Position numbers and translations under genes: made by a program
Shown: piece after piece, positions 1-10,443 of the stretch
Layout of the letters: each line of letters starts with the position of its first letter
How positions within the stretch are numbered: the stretch's first letter is position 1
Assembly (NCBI GenBank): GCA_963989245.1
Contig: OZ022345.1
Coordinates: 42,710,986 to 42,774,985, forward strand
DNA: 64,000 bases
Direction of reading: 5' to 3'
DNA from: Nansenia antarctica
Taxonomy: Eukaryota; Chordata; Actinopteri; Argentiniformes; Microstomatidae
Notes under the pieces: model-generated
Database searches by the model: none
What the model saw: only the letters and a program-made list of their open reading frames with translations
What the model was told of the DNA's origin: nothing

Positions 1-235
1 ATTGTGAAGAGTGGTCGTGTGATTCGACACCTCGTAAAAGTAGGTAAAAAAACGTAGCGCGTCTAGTGTTAAGCTCCCCGCTTAGTTTGTTTAGAGTGTT
101 ATATTCACGTTCTGTAGGCTACTATTGTAGACATTTCTGCATGAATTTCTGAACACTTGCGAAATACGTTTTTCTTTGCTTTTATGGCTGGGCCAATCGG
201 GGGTCACGTCTGGGCCGCATGCGGCCCCCGGGCCG
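1..235. other. unassigned left flank
   Basis: No coding region or recognisable repeat was identified. A GC-rich palindromic stretch (GGGCCGCATGCGGCCC, about 212-227) lies just before the LINE begins. The 68-codon reading frame on the minus strand here has no recognisable feature. Confidence 0.5.
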
Positions 236-239
236 CTAA

Positions 240-3200
240 TTGAATAGGCCTGCTCTAGACCTATCAATGCCCTCCCACGGTGACGCTCGCCCTCCATGGA
301 AACTCAACCCCCTACTTATGTCGGACAATGCCTTCTGTGACTACATAGCATCCTCCATTGACACGTTTTTATTTTTTAATAAGACTGAAACCACTTCACA
401 CTCTTTGATCTGGGAAACAATGAAAGCTTACCTAAGAGGTCAAATTATCTCTTACTCGGCCAAGATAGACAAAGAACAGAAAGCCCAAAAAAACAGACTG
501 ACAAATTCCATTCGCGAACTAGATCGCCGATATGCCACTAACCCTAGGCCAGAGCTATATAAAGAGCGTATGAGCGCACAGACTGAATTCAACCTACTAA
601 CATCGAAGCACGAAGAACGCATGCTCCAGCAATCACGGGGGAACTATTATGAATATGGTGAGAAAGCAAGCCGCTTACTGGCACACCAGCTGAAACAGGA
701 AACAGAGTCTCGTCTTATATCTCAAATTAAAGACAACTCAAACAATCTGTTGACTTCCCCCACCGAAATCAATGCTACATTCGAACTATTTTATTCAACT
801 CTATATAAATCTCACTCCCCGACAAATTCTAATAACAGGAAGCAATTTTTTGATAAATTACAGACACCCACAATTGCACCTGATATTGCAAAACAATTAG
901 ATGACCCATTAAACCTAACCGAGAAATGCAGAATAATAAATCCCCTGGACCAGATGGGTATCCAGCTGAATTTTTTTTTTAATTCTGCGATAAATTGGCT
1001 CCATTACTTTTAGACACTTTCAATGAATCTTTTCACTTGGGAAAACTCCCACCCACATTAACTCAAGCTTCAATCTCTTTACTACTTAAGAAAGACAAAG
1101 ACCCCACTCAGTGCGGATCTTACAGACCTATATCTCTTTTGAATGTCGATGGAAAGGTGCTGGCAAAGGTGCTCTCAAATCGAATTGAGACAGTCATTCC
1201 CGACATAATCTCTGAAACACAGACCGGTTTTATTAAAGGCCGTTACTCATTTTTTAATATTCGGACTTTAATGAATATTATTTATTCCGATCAATCTTCT
1301 AAAGTCCCAGAGATAGTGATATCGTTGGATGCCGAAAAGGCCTTCGATAGAGTAGAGTGGGAATATCTGTTTAGCACACTTAAGATATTCGGCTTTCCCG
1401 AAAGTTTCTTCGCCTGGATTCGCCTATTGTATACTGACCCCCAATCCTGTGTATGTACCAACAATACTCAATCTAAATACTTCAGTCTTTCACGGGGCAC
1501 TCGCCAGGGGTGCCCTCTGAGTCCCCTTTTATTTGCCATAGCGATTGAACCCCTTTCAATTACTCTACGGACCTCCCCTCTGATGCAAGGTATTAGACGG
1601 GGGGACGTAGAACATTGTATCTCGCTTTACGCGGACGACCTTCTACTTTATGTCGGGAACCCTATGGCCAACATCCCCAATATAATTTCTATTTTAGATA
1701 ACTTCAGCTCCTTTTCCGGATACAAATTAAACTATCAAAAGAGTGTATGCTTCCCAGTTAACTCCCTGGCGACACAATTAAAACAGGCTGACATCCCTTT
1801 TTCCTTCTCTCAGTCAGGATTCAAGTATCTTGGTGTAAACATTACCCGTTCATACTCAGCCCTTTTTTCTGAAAATGTTGACCAATTAATAACTCAAACT
1901 AAAAAAGATCTCCTGAGATGGAACAAGCTTCCTCTAACACTTACAGGTAGGATTAACTCGGTAAAAATGACAATACTCCCCAAATTCCTATATTTATTTC
2001 AGTCAATCCCTATATTCTTACCAAAATCGTTTTTTCAAAATCTAAACAAACTGATCTCTTCGTTCATTTGGGCAGACAAGCGGCCAATAATTAATATAAG
2101 GATACTACAGGATCAGAAACAGAATGGCGGCCTTGCGCTCCCCAACTTTTTATACTATTATTTATTGGGCAGCAAACATCCATAAGCTCCTTTACTGGTA
2201 CCATACCTCAGAGGCCCCATGGTATGTAATAGAGGAAACATCTTGTACAGGAACCTCGCTATCTGCTCTGCTATGTTCTCCCTATCCCTCTACTCCTGTT
2301 TCCCGATACTCAAAGAATCCTATTGTCATAGCTTCTCTGAAAAGTTGGTTCCAATTCCGTCGCTACTTTAAATTCTCCCCCACTTCAACTTTAGGACCAG
2401 TCTCCGCAAACCATTTGTTCCCACCATCCACGATAGATACCGCCTTCTCATTATGGAAGAGGAAGGGAATAAGAACTATTAGGGATCTGTACTATGAGGG
2501 AATTTTCTCCACATTTGAACACTTACTGGACAAATACTGCCACGGCACCATCAATTCCGATACTTCCAGATCCGCAATTTTGTTAAGTCCCAATTCCCAG
2601 AATGTCCTTCAGTACCGGCCCTGTCACCATGGGAAGAATTATTCAAACTTAAACCCTCGAACAACTCACACATTTCTCATATTCATGGTCTTCTTATGAC
2701 TTTTGGGGAACAAATCCCCCTCAAATCTAGATCAGCCTGGGAAGAGGAGTTGGGAAGGAGTTTCGAGGATGACTCGTGGAGGGAGGCAATTAGTAGAATC
2801 AATTCTACTACTTCATGTGCAAGACTGGGCCTCATCCAATTCAAGGTGTTCCACAGGCTCCACTATTCTAAAGCCAGACTGACAGAAATATTCCCAGAAC
2901 TGGATGACAAATGTGATCGGTGTAGCCACACCCCCGCCAACCTTAGTCACATGTTTTACTTTTGTCCCAAATTGCAACCATTTTGGGAAACATTTTTCAG
3001 GACTGTCAACTATTTGGGGTGTAGATTTACAACCCTGCCCTCAGATATCCATTTTCGGAGTCCCCAAAACCATCCTCAACCTAAATAATATTCAGAAAGA
3101 TGTAATATCATTCTCTTCTCTCATAGCTCGGAGAAGAATCCTTTTATATTGGAAGTCCACTAGCCCCCCAACAATCAACTCATGGATAGAGGACATGATG

Positions 3201-3344
3201 ACATTTATAAAACTGGAAAAAAATAAATTTACACTTAGGGGTTCCTCTCGGAACTTTCTTGCCAGATGGCAACCATTTTTGTCTCTCCCAGACCTCCATC
3301 CAAAACCCGGTTGTCAACCGGAAAAGGAAGCGCCAAAGAACTAA
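240..3344 (+). pseudogene. L1-like ORF2 (reverse transcriptase), broken, copy 1
   Basis: ORF2 protein of a LINE; in live elements it nicks DNA and reverse-transcribes its own RNA at the target. The frame is open from 240 to about 970 (linker ending in the SPGPDGYP motif of RT). It shifts in a T-run at 971-980 and continues at 995-2160 with QTGFIKGR, the catalytic YADD (1627-1638) and the thumb. It shifts again near 2160, then at about 2536, where four bases present in the downstream copy are absent. A last shift near 3000-3060 is shared by both copies, so it predates their duplication. The C-terminus holds a CxxC...HxxxH...C motif (about 2910-2980) typical of L1-like ORF2 ends. The endonuclease domain is absent. 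Confidence 0.85.
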
Positions 3345-5148
3345 CCGAAGATAGAAATTAAAAGTAATGGGACAGATTTCCAAATTATATCACAATGCCT
3401 GCCTTTTTGTTTTGTGTTGTTTGATTACTAGTTTTGATTGGAATTCTTTTGCCTTTGTTGGGGTGGGTTTGGTTTGTTTTCTCCCTGAGAAGGATGTTTA
3501 TTTCTTTGGTTCTTTGCTCGGCAGGGATCCTGATCCACCCTGCCATTTAGATTACTACGGTAGCGGGAACACAACATGTCTGAACTTCCAGAGTAAATTT
3601 TTCTTTCTACACTCTGTTTTCCTGTAATGATCAATTATCATTTTATTTTTTACATTTTTGCTCTCACCAACTCATTTTCATTTTTAGACCCCTCTGAGCA
3701 ATCTTTTCTCTTTTTCTTCTTTCTTTCTTTCCTTCCTTCTTTCGTTTTCTCTTGTTTTCTCTTGTTTTTTCTTTTTTCCATTTGTTCCCACCATCCACGA
3801 TAGATACCGCCTTCTCATTATGGAAGAGGAAGGGAATAAGAACTATTAGGGATCTGTACTATGAGGTAATTTTCTCCACATTTGAACACTTACTGGACAA
3901 ATACAATCTGCCACGGCACCATCAATTCCGATACTTCCAGATCCGCAATTTTGTTAAGTCCCAATTCCCAGAATGTCCTTCAGTACCGGCCCTGTCACCA
4001 TGGGAAGAATTATTCAAACTTAAACCCTCGAACAACTCACACATTTCTCATATTCATGGTCTTCTTATGACTTTTGGGGAACAAATCCCCCTCAAATCTA
4101 GATCAGCCTGGGAAGAGGAGTTGGGAAGGAGTTTCGAGGATGACTGGTGGAGGGAGGCAATTAGTAGAATCAATTCTACTACTTCATGTGCAAGACTGGG
4201 CCTCATCCAATTCAAGGTGTTCCACAGGCTCCACTATTCTAAAGCCAGACTGACAGAAATATTCCCAGAACTGGATGACAAATGTGATCGGTGTAGCCAC
4301 ACCCCCGCCAACCTTAGTCACATGTTTTACTTTTGTCCCAAATTGCAACCATTTTGGGAAACATTTTTCAGGACTGTCAACTATTTGGGGTGTAGATTTA
4401 CAACCCTGCCCTCAGATATCCATTTTCGGAGTCCCCAAAACCATCCTCAACCTAAATAATATTCAGAAAGATGTAATATCATTCTCTTCTCTCATAGCTC
4501 GGAGAAGAATCCTTTTATATTGGAAGTCCACTAGCCCCCCAACAATCAACTCATGGATAGAGGACATGATGACGTTTATAAAACTGGAAAAAAATAAATT
4601 TACACTTAGGGGTTCCTCTCGGAACTTTCTTGCCAGATGGCAACCATTTTTGTCTCTCCCAGACCTCCATCCAAAACCCGGTTGTCAACCGGAAAAGGAA
4701 GCGCCAAAGAACTAACCGAAGATAGAAATTAAAAGTAATGGGACAGATTTCCAAATTATATCACAATGCCTGCCTTTTTGTTTTGTGTTGTTTGATTACT
4801 AGTTTTGATTGGAATTCTTTTGCCTTTGTTGGGGTGGGTTTGGTTTGTTTTCTCCCTGAGAAGGATGTTTATTTCTTTGGTTCTTTGCTCGGCAGGGATC
4901 CTGATCCACCCTGCCATTTAGATTACTACGGTAGCGGGAACACAACATGTCTGAACTTCCAGAGTACATTTTTCTTTCTACACTCTGTTTTCCTGTAATT
5001 ATCAATTATCATTTTATTTTTTACATTTTTGCTCTCACCAACTCATTTTCATTTTTAGACCCCTCTGAGCAATCTTTTCTCTTTTTCTTCTTTCTTTCTT
5101 TCCTTCCTTCTTTCGTTTTCTCTTGTTTTCTCTTTTTTTTCCTTAGGT
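2411..5148 (+). repeat. tandem duplication of LINE 3' end (two ~1.37-kb copies)
   Basis: Copy 1 is 2411-3777 and copy 2 starts at 3778; the offset is 1367 bases, becoming 1371 after a 4-base indel near 2536/3903. By eye only about five substitutions separate the copies (for example 2776 C versus 4147 G in the matching GACTSGTGG context). The junction falls in the T/C-rich 3' UTR tract (about 3750-3777), which runs directly into copy 2 without an A tail. This is a segmental duplication rather than a second retrotransposition. Confidence 0.85.
3778..4715 (+). pseudogene. L1-like ORF2 C-terminal part, copy 2
   Basis: This is the duplicate of the last third of ORF2. It keeps the four bases missing from copy 1, so one frame stays open from about 3752 to 4459. 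That frame covers the tryptophan-rich linker and the cysteine/histidine motif (CDRC...H...H...C, about 4281-4350). The same late frameshift as in copy 1 then moves the C-terminus to another frame (4275-4715). There is no RT domain in this copy, so it cannot be functional. Confidence 0.8.
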
Positions 5149-5253
5149 ATTTAGACTATAATTTGTCTTCAAATAATGTGATATGCTTGCATTGTATGTA
5201 CTTATGTGTAAAGAAAATAATAAAAATAATAAAAATAAAAAAAATAAAAAAAA

Positions 5254-6726
5254 CAACTACGCTTTATTCAGTAGAGTTAGTATTCTGAATTGTTCAGACA
5301 GGAACATTTAAATTACTATGAGTGAACGTAAAAATGTACATCAGAGGAATGGAATGGACCCCAAGGTCTAAACATACAATTGTGAATAAACTGAAATTGC
5401 AATTCGTTGTTGGGACAACATTGTGGATTTGTGCTAACCATAACCCAAAATGTGTTCATGGACATTGGCTCTGATTGCACACAGCACGTGTGACCTCTTA
5501 AGAACAAACTCTTGATTTAATGCTTGTTTGGACAATAACTTGGTTACTTTCTTGATTTTTTTGTTTTGTTTTGTTATCTTGATTTGGCATATGTCCACGG
5601 TGACATGCTTTTTTTTGTACGGTTGTCATGTCGGCAACATTTTAGTTTGCACTTTGCGAGGTATTTTTTACATACATTCAGGAGAACCTTTGTGGTAAAG
5701 AACAACAATTATTTTGTTTGTTGTTGTCCCCCAGGAGTCTATTTCCCTGCCGTATAATAAAGCACAATGCTAGCTAGGCCTTGTAGAGGAGGGGCGATCA
5801 GGTTAGTAGGAAGTAGTCATGTATTTTAGTTCTCACAGTCGATATTAACCCTCTATGGAATTACTTTTTATTTTAGGGTGGAAAAAATATTTCACCCCAC
5901 TTTTTCCACCCCAATGTTATCGCCTGGTTACGCGTTACAGCTATGTAGCGCGACCGTTGTTCGTTGTGTTGTTGTTGTTAATTGATTGGCCGCTTGGCCA
6001 CAGCTGATTTGCATATTAGCGGCCCCAAAGGATTCTGGGCCCAATTTATGCAAGTTTTGTGGGTCACACAGTGACTGAGTTGTACTGGAGAAAGTATGGG
6101 GTAGTTCCAAGTTCATGGACATAAGTCAAACTACAGCCTTGCCTTTGAAAGTTTGACTGTGTCAGTGTTACAATGGCGGTTGGCATCCAATAAAAGCTCG
6201 TGAGATAACATTGTGTGCGAGTCCAATAAATATCCACGCTACAACATCAATCAGGAGCTTTGTTCTCACTAAATAAAAGTTGATTAACGTTGATGAAATT
6301 CAATATTGTGGCGAATGTTATCGCCTGGGTATGCGTTACAGCTAGCTAGCTAGTCACGGCTACTGTTATGTTCACTACTGTTATGTTCACTACTGTTGTT
6401 CACTGCGTTATTGTTGTTCATTGATTGGCCGCTTGGCCACAACTGATTTGCATATTAGCGGCCTCAAAGGATTATGTGCACATTCTATGTAAGTTGTATG
6501 GGTCAAACCATAGCTGTGTCGTACAGGGGGAAGTATGGGGTAGTTCGAGTTCAAAGGTCATAACGGCTTTGGAACGCCAGTGTATGATTCGATAGTTTGA
6601 AGAGGAGAGAGAAATGTCCTCCCAACAAGGCAAAAAGTCCCTTGCAATGTTATTATTTTGTTGTTATTATTCAGTTAAGTTGTTGATAATTTGTTATAAT
6701 AATCGATCTATAGTTATAATCTGCAG
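5254..6726. other. non-coding stretch with a short hairpin and a direct repeat
   Basis: No gene is supported. At 5874-5914 a short imperfect inverted repeat (AGGGTGGAAAAA ... TTTTTCCACCCC) forms a possible hairpin. It is followed at once by the first member of a direct repeat described separately. Confidence 0.5.
5913..6563. repeat. diverged direct repeat pair (5913-6122 and 6313-6563)
   Basis: Both members begin AATGTTATCGCCTGG, share a block with ATTGATTGGCCGCTTGGCCAC and TTTGCATATTAGCGGCC, and end near a GGGTAGTTC block. The second is longer by a short internal repeat (TGTTATGTTCACTAC). The pair lies just upstream of the Harbinger transposase and could be a remnant of its non-coding end or an unrelated MITE; I cannot tell which. 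Confidence 0.6.
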
Positions 6727-7619
6727 TTGTTACATGTTGTTACATGTTACGGCCAAGCTCCACCATGGCCATCGAGCGTTGCGTCAAATATGACGTGTGA
6801 CGCCATCATTGAATCGATGATGGAGACAGAAAAGCCCACGCCAACAGAGGATGCCTGGAAGGACATAGCGAAACGTTTTTGGTCGAGATGGAACTTTCCA
6901 AATTGCCTAGGAGCTATCGATGGCAAGCATGTTCTTATACAGGCACCTCCAAACTCTGGAAGCCTTTTTTTTTTTATTACAAAAAAACTTTTTCTATTGT
7001 TTTACTGGCCCTGGTTGACGCAGACTACAGGTTCCGGGTCATCCAAGTAGGAGGCTACGGTAGGAACAGTGATTCTGGGATTTATTCCGAGTCAAGGCTC
7101 GGGAAGGGGATGGAAGCGGGAACACTGAATGTTCCCAGGAAGACCCCCCTGCCAGGCTCTGGTGAACTGGGGGAAATGCCTTATGTCATGGTGGGAGATC
7201 CTCATCTCATGAGACCTTATCCAGGGAAAGATCTACCCAAGGAGAAGGGGGTGTTTAACTACAGATTATCCAGGGCGAGGATGGTCGTTGAAGGTGCCTT
7301 TGGCATCCTTGCTGCTAGGTGGAGGGCACTTTATACAAGGCTCAACATGCTGCCAGCACATGTAGACAACAAGGTGGTGCTGGCAGCATGCATCTTGCAC
7401 AACTACCTACTGACCCCTCAGGAAGCCAGGGCCCTGCAGCAAGAGGCTGATGATTGTGGGCAAAGGCTGGAGCAGGCTCTGCGACTACGACCTGTTGGGG
7501 CCAATCGAGCAGGGAGGGCTGCCTACACTGTGCAGGACATGTTTTCCACATATTTCAGTGGGGAAGTAAAAGTGTCCTGGCAAGACAGGGTTGTAAATAG
7601 AGGAAGACTGAATTGTTGA
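6727..7619 (+). pseudogene. PIF/Harbinger transposase (HARBI1-like), 5' incomplete, one frameshift
   Basis: DDE transposase of the PIF/Harbinger superfamily, which cuts and pastes its own element. The first aspartate lies in GAIDGKH (6910-6930), the second in a VDADYRF block (about 7015-7032), and the glutamate in VEGAFGIL (about 7288). The conserved GGYGRNSDSG, DPHLMRPYPG and CILHNYL blocks are all present. The frame shifts by one in a T-run at 6964-6974: 6727-7050 carries the start and 6879-7619 the rest. The N-terminal part expected of a full transposase of this family is not seen upstream. A possible polyadenylation signal AATAAA lies at about 7825. No terminal inverted repeats were confirmed. 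Confidence 0.9.
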
Positions 7620-8684
7620 GTCAGCCTGGCTCACGCTCCCCTGCCCTCCACTTGGACTGGTTGCTGATACACACACACACACACTCAACACACCCGCCTA
7701 CCATTCCCCGCACCCACGTTAGTGACACATAGCCTGCATTCCGCACACATAGTTTAGATACACACCCCACAACCATCCCACTAAACGCACCACACACTTC
7801 ACGCATTCCCCTCCCCTGTTTTTGAATAAACGCGCCCACGGGCTCCTTGCATACACTGTCTCAGAGTCACCTCCTTGGGTCCAGTGCCAGCCAGCCTAAC
7901 AGTAAACAGTATGAAACAGGTGTAGTGCTACAATAATAATAATAATCCTCGCAAAAATATTACGTAATTTTCCATATAGCCTACCTAGATAATTCTCCTT
8001 TTTCCTCCAAGCAAATGCATCCATTTAGCATTACACCACTTGCCTGAAATTATTGCTGTCCGGACTCCCCTCTTCATAATATGAATATGATATAGCATGA
8101 ATGTTGTTCATATGGCTGGTTAGTGTTTATTGTAAATACATACAAAATAAACGTTCATAGCAGTGTGATCTCTACTTTTAAGTATCTGTATTTATTCAAG
8201 TCTATCTAGTTTATCTTATCTTATTCATAGAGCCCACAAGCAGTTGGCTAACTTAAAAACTAAACTACCGGCTTTACAGTTGTTATGCACTTATATCATA
8301 AGCTCATAGGCTAGCTAGCTAACTATCTAGCTAACGTTAGCTGCTCATCCAACATTGAAAATCATATGTAGCTAGCTGAAGTTAGCATTGTGATGTGTAG
8401 CATTATATCTTACCTGATAATCCATTGTTTAAATTATATTATAATATTATACAAGTAACAGGGCTCTCTTATGAATGATATATGGACTGATAGTAGGAAT
8501 AGATTCACAGTGGACACAGTCAAGGCCATGCTTACTGTCAAGACAAACATCAGGACACACACCACATGCCATCACTACTGGGTCCAACAGCTCACTGGAC
8601 AAACAGATACATCCATCCATATACTCACGTCTAAGTTGAGTCTGAGATTTGAAAGAAGTCACTTCTATTGACTGTTCTGTCAAA
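7620..8684. other. non-coding stretch
   Basis: It contains a short CA run (about 7671-7685) and GCTAGCTAAC-type low-complexity sequence near 8310-8345. No coding region was found. The 5' LTR and primer-binding site expected upstream of the Gypsy gag fragment were not recognised here. Confidence 0.5.
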
Positions 8685-8845
8685 ATGCCACCGAAAAAAG
8701 CTGAAGTGAAGCCAGATGAAGAGTACGTTTCACTAACGCAGGTATCAGAACTACTGCATCAACAAAAGGAGATGTTCTCCGCGCTGTTACGGTAGCAGCA
8801 GGAAAACTTCCAAGGCTTCGTGAAACTTCTCATGGACTCGACAAA
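8685..8845 (+). pseudogene. Gypsy gag, N-terminal fragment
   Basis: From ATG at 8685 the frame begins MPPKKAEVK and continues with a glutamine- and charge-rich segment typical of the start of Gypsy gag. It is interrupted by TAG at 8793-8795 and then reads on to about 8845. There the sequence passes into an inverted block. The identification rests on its position next to gag and protease pieces of the same element; alone it would be weak. Confidence 0.55.
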
Positions 8846-9120
8846 AACCTTGCATGGTAGTAACAGAGCCCGGCGGCGGCTTGGCGGCGGGTCGTCACCG
8901 CGGCCGCGGTGTCTGTATAGTCCTCCAGGGGTGGAGGTGGGGTCGAGTGGTCTGGGTGGGGCAGCAGCGCATGGATAAACTGCTGCCGGTTAGCGAGGTA
9001 CACCCTGTCGGCTTCCACAGCCAGAGAACGATAATCCTTGGTGGAGGAAAGGGGGGAACTGGCCAGTGCTGTGCGCACAGGCGCCGGGAGCTGCCGCAGA
9101 AAAATGTGAGTGAACAGGAA
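8830..9120 (-). pseudogene. Gypsy gag, C-terminal fragment, inverted
   Basis: Read on the minus strand from 9120, it encodes a gag capsid end (LRQLPAPVR, then ADRVYLANRQ). A proline-rich spacer follows, then the start of a nucleocapsid-like CYYHARF. It stops right where the plus-strand gag start ends. Its orientation is opposite to both flanking Gypsy pieces, so 8848-9413 behaves as one inverted block together with the adjoining Penelope fragment. Confidence 0.65.
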
Positions 9121-9132
9121 CGAGGGATCAGC

Positions 9133-9413
9133 TGATGTAGGGTGTGGAGTGCCGTAAGACTAGGGTTGGAAGGTGGGGTGGGGGTGCCCTTATCCGTAAT
9201 GGTGCTGGGGTTGTGTGTCCTACTTCTTTGAGGTTGTTCACTGATACCTGCATGGACTTATAATTAGAGCCGACAGTAATGTGAAAAACATAGGACACAA
9301 CATGAAATATTAAGTCATTTTTAAAGAAATATAGACATCAATATTTAATCTTCTTTCAAACAATATCTATCGATAAAGGTAGAACCAAATTGAACCAAAA
9401 ACAATTAAACTCT
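9133..9413 (-). mobile_element. inverted fragment of the Penelope-like element (5' part of ORF1 region)
   Basis: This is the reverse complement of about 12,254-12,536 in the first Penelope unit, nearly identical by eye. It covers the leader and the first codons of the SGNH-like ORF1. It points away from the array that starts 400 bases to the right. Confidence 0.85.
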
Positions 9414-9827
9414 CTCATTTTTACAAGGTTGGTGTCGCAAGCCATGCAGTTTCAGGGTACAGGGAAACGCCAGGGCCGGCGCTCATTAGCGGCTATGGGC
9501 GCCGGCCGTGACTGCAAGCTGTTGTTCGTCGCCGACTCCTTATCTGGCCGGCGGTTGCTGGTCGACTCGGGCGCTCAGCGTAGCATCCTGCCAGCGCAGG
9601 CCGTGGACACCATGGCCGGCGGACACGGCCCCCAGATGGACGCCGCTAATGGCACACCCATACGGACATTTGGCATCAGGTATGTGGAAGTGTGTTTTGG
9701 TGGGCGCCGTTTCGGCTGGGACTTTGTTAAGGCTGCTGTATCCACGCCACTTCTGGGCGCGGACTTCCTCTGTGCTTTTAACCTGCTGGTGGATATTAAG
9801 AACTGTCGCCTGGAGGTATATCAATGA
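9390..9827 (+). pseudogene. Gypsy aspartic protease, truncated by the Penelope array
   Basis: Retropepsin that processes Gypsy polyproteins. The frame shows the active-site loop VDSGAQRS (about 9556-9580), the flap region, and the closing LLGADFL block (about 9750-9770). The open frame starts inside the inverted Penelope fragment at 9390, so its first residues are not native. True Gypsy sequence begins near 9414. The last native codon is near 9812, where the sequence jumps into the array and stops after a few codons. The final 48 native bases are repeated at 31,394 where pol resumes. Confidence 0.85.
9765..9812 (+). repeat. 48-bp direct repeat, left copy
   Basis: This part of the protease gene (start TTCCTCTGTGCTTTTAAC) recurs without visible mismatch at 31,394-31,441. 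The two copies bound the 21.6-kb foreign segment. It may be an unusually long target-site duplication or the trace of a rearrangement. Confidence 0.85.
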
Positions 9828-9847
9828 CAATAAAGACCATTCATTCA

Positions 9848-10013
9848 TATGATAGTTATATGATGGTTATAGTTATATGATGGTTGTGTGATGGTTGTAT
9901 GATGGTTATATGATGGTTATATGATGGTTGTGTGATGGTTATATGATGGTTATATGATGGTTAAATGATGGTTGTGTGATGGTTATATGATGGTTGTGTG
10001 ATGGTTGTGTGAT
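9848..10013 (+). repeat. 11-bp minisatellite, unit A
   Basis: About 15 copies of TATATGATGGT / TGTGTGATGGT. It sits at the head of the unit, directly upstream of the possible leader exon. It recurs at the same place in units B, C and D. Confidence 0.9.
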
Positions 10014-10106
10014 AGTTGTCCTGGCTATTGCCTGTCTGAAGCAGAGTGATTCCCTCCCCAGTAGAAGCAGGTGTAGCTGTGTATCGAGGTGTGGCAGTGT
10101 GGCACC

Positions 10107-10443
10107 ATGTGGCTGTTGAGAACAACCTGTGTGATTCTGCTGATGACTCTCACGCTGACAGGTGAGTAGAACTGTTTACTATTTTACTAAACAATATATT
10201 ATATCACTGCTACTGCTGCTCACAATCACTGCTCATGAATTCACTGCTGTTTGGTTGTGAAATAGACACTAGACATTATGAAACATTACAACATGTAATT
10301 CATAACTGTTCAATGTTTCATATTTCCTAGACATTATTTCTATGATTGTTAGACACAGTATGTCTGATGCTGTAATTGTTCCTCGTGGCTGGAGAACCTG
10401 TGTTGATGACAGTCTTGATGTGATATTAATCCCCATCACCTAG
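10107..10443 (+). CDS. possible two-exon secreted-peptide leader, unit A (exons 10107-10161 and 10331-10443)
   Basis: ATG at 10,107 follows CACC and opens 18 codons with a basic then hydrophobic signal-peptide profile (MWLLRTTCVILLMTLTLT). It ends exactly at a GTGAGT donor (10,162). A TTTCCTAG acceptor (10,323-10,330) lies 169 bases on. Joining them keeps frame for 37 more codons to TAG at 10,441-10,443, just before the RT frame. I do not recognise the family. The layout suggests a host 5' exon caught upstream of the RT, but no transcript is available and the second exon may be chance. Confidence 0.4.

Larger units (their letters stand above)
236..5253 (+). mobile_element. L1-like non-LTR retrotransposon, 5' truncated, 3' end duplicated
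   Basis: This is a LINE of the L1/Tx1 type. Only the second ORF is present and its 5' endonuclease domain is missing. The order is the linker upstream of RT (from 240), RT (1000-2160), the C-terminal cysteine/histidine region (2700-3340), a T/C-rich 3' UTR, and an A-rich tail with AAAT units (5211-5253). The 3' 1.37 kb occurs twice in tandem, and only the second copy reaches the tail. Several frameshifts make it inactive. Assignment to L1 rather than a related LINE clade rests on motif style and was not tested by phylogeny. Confidence 0.85.
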
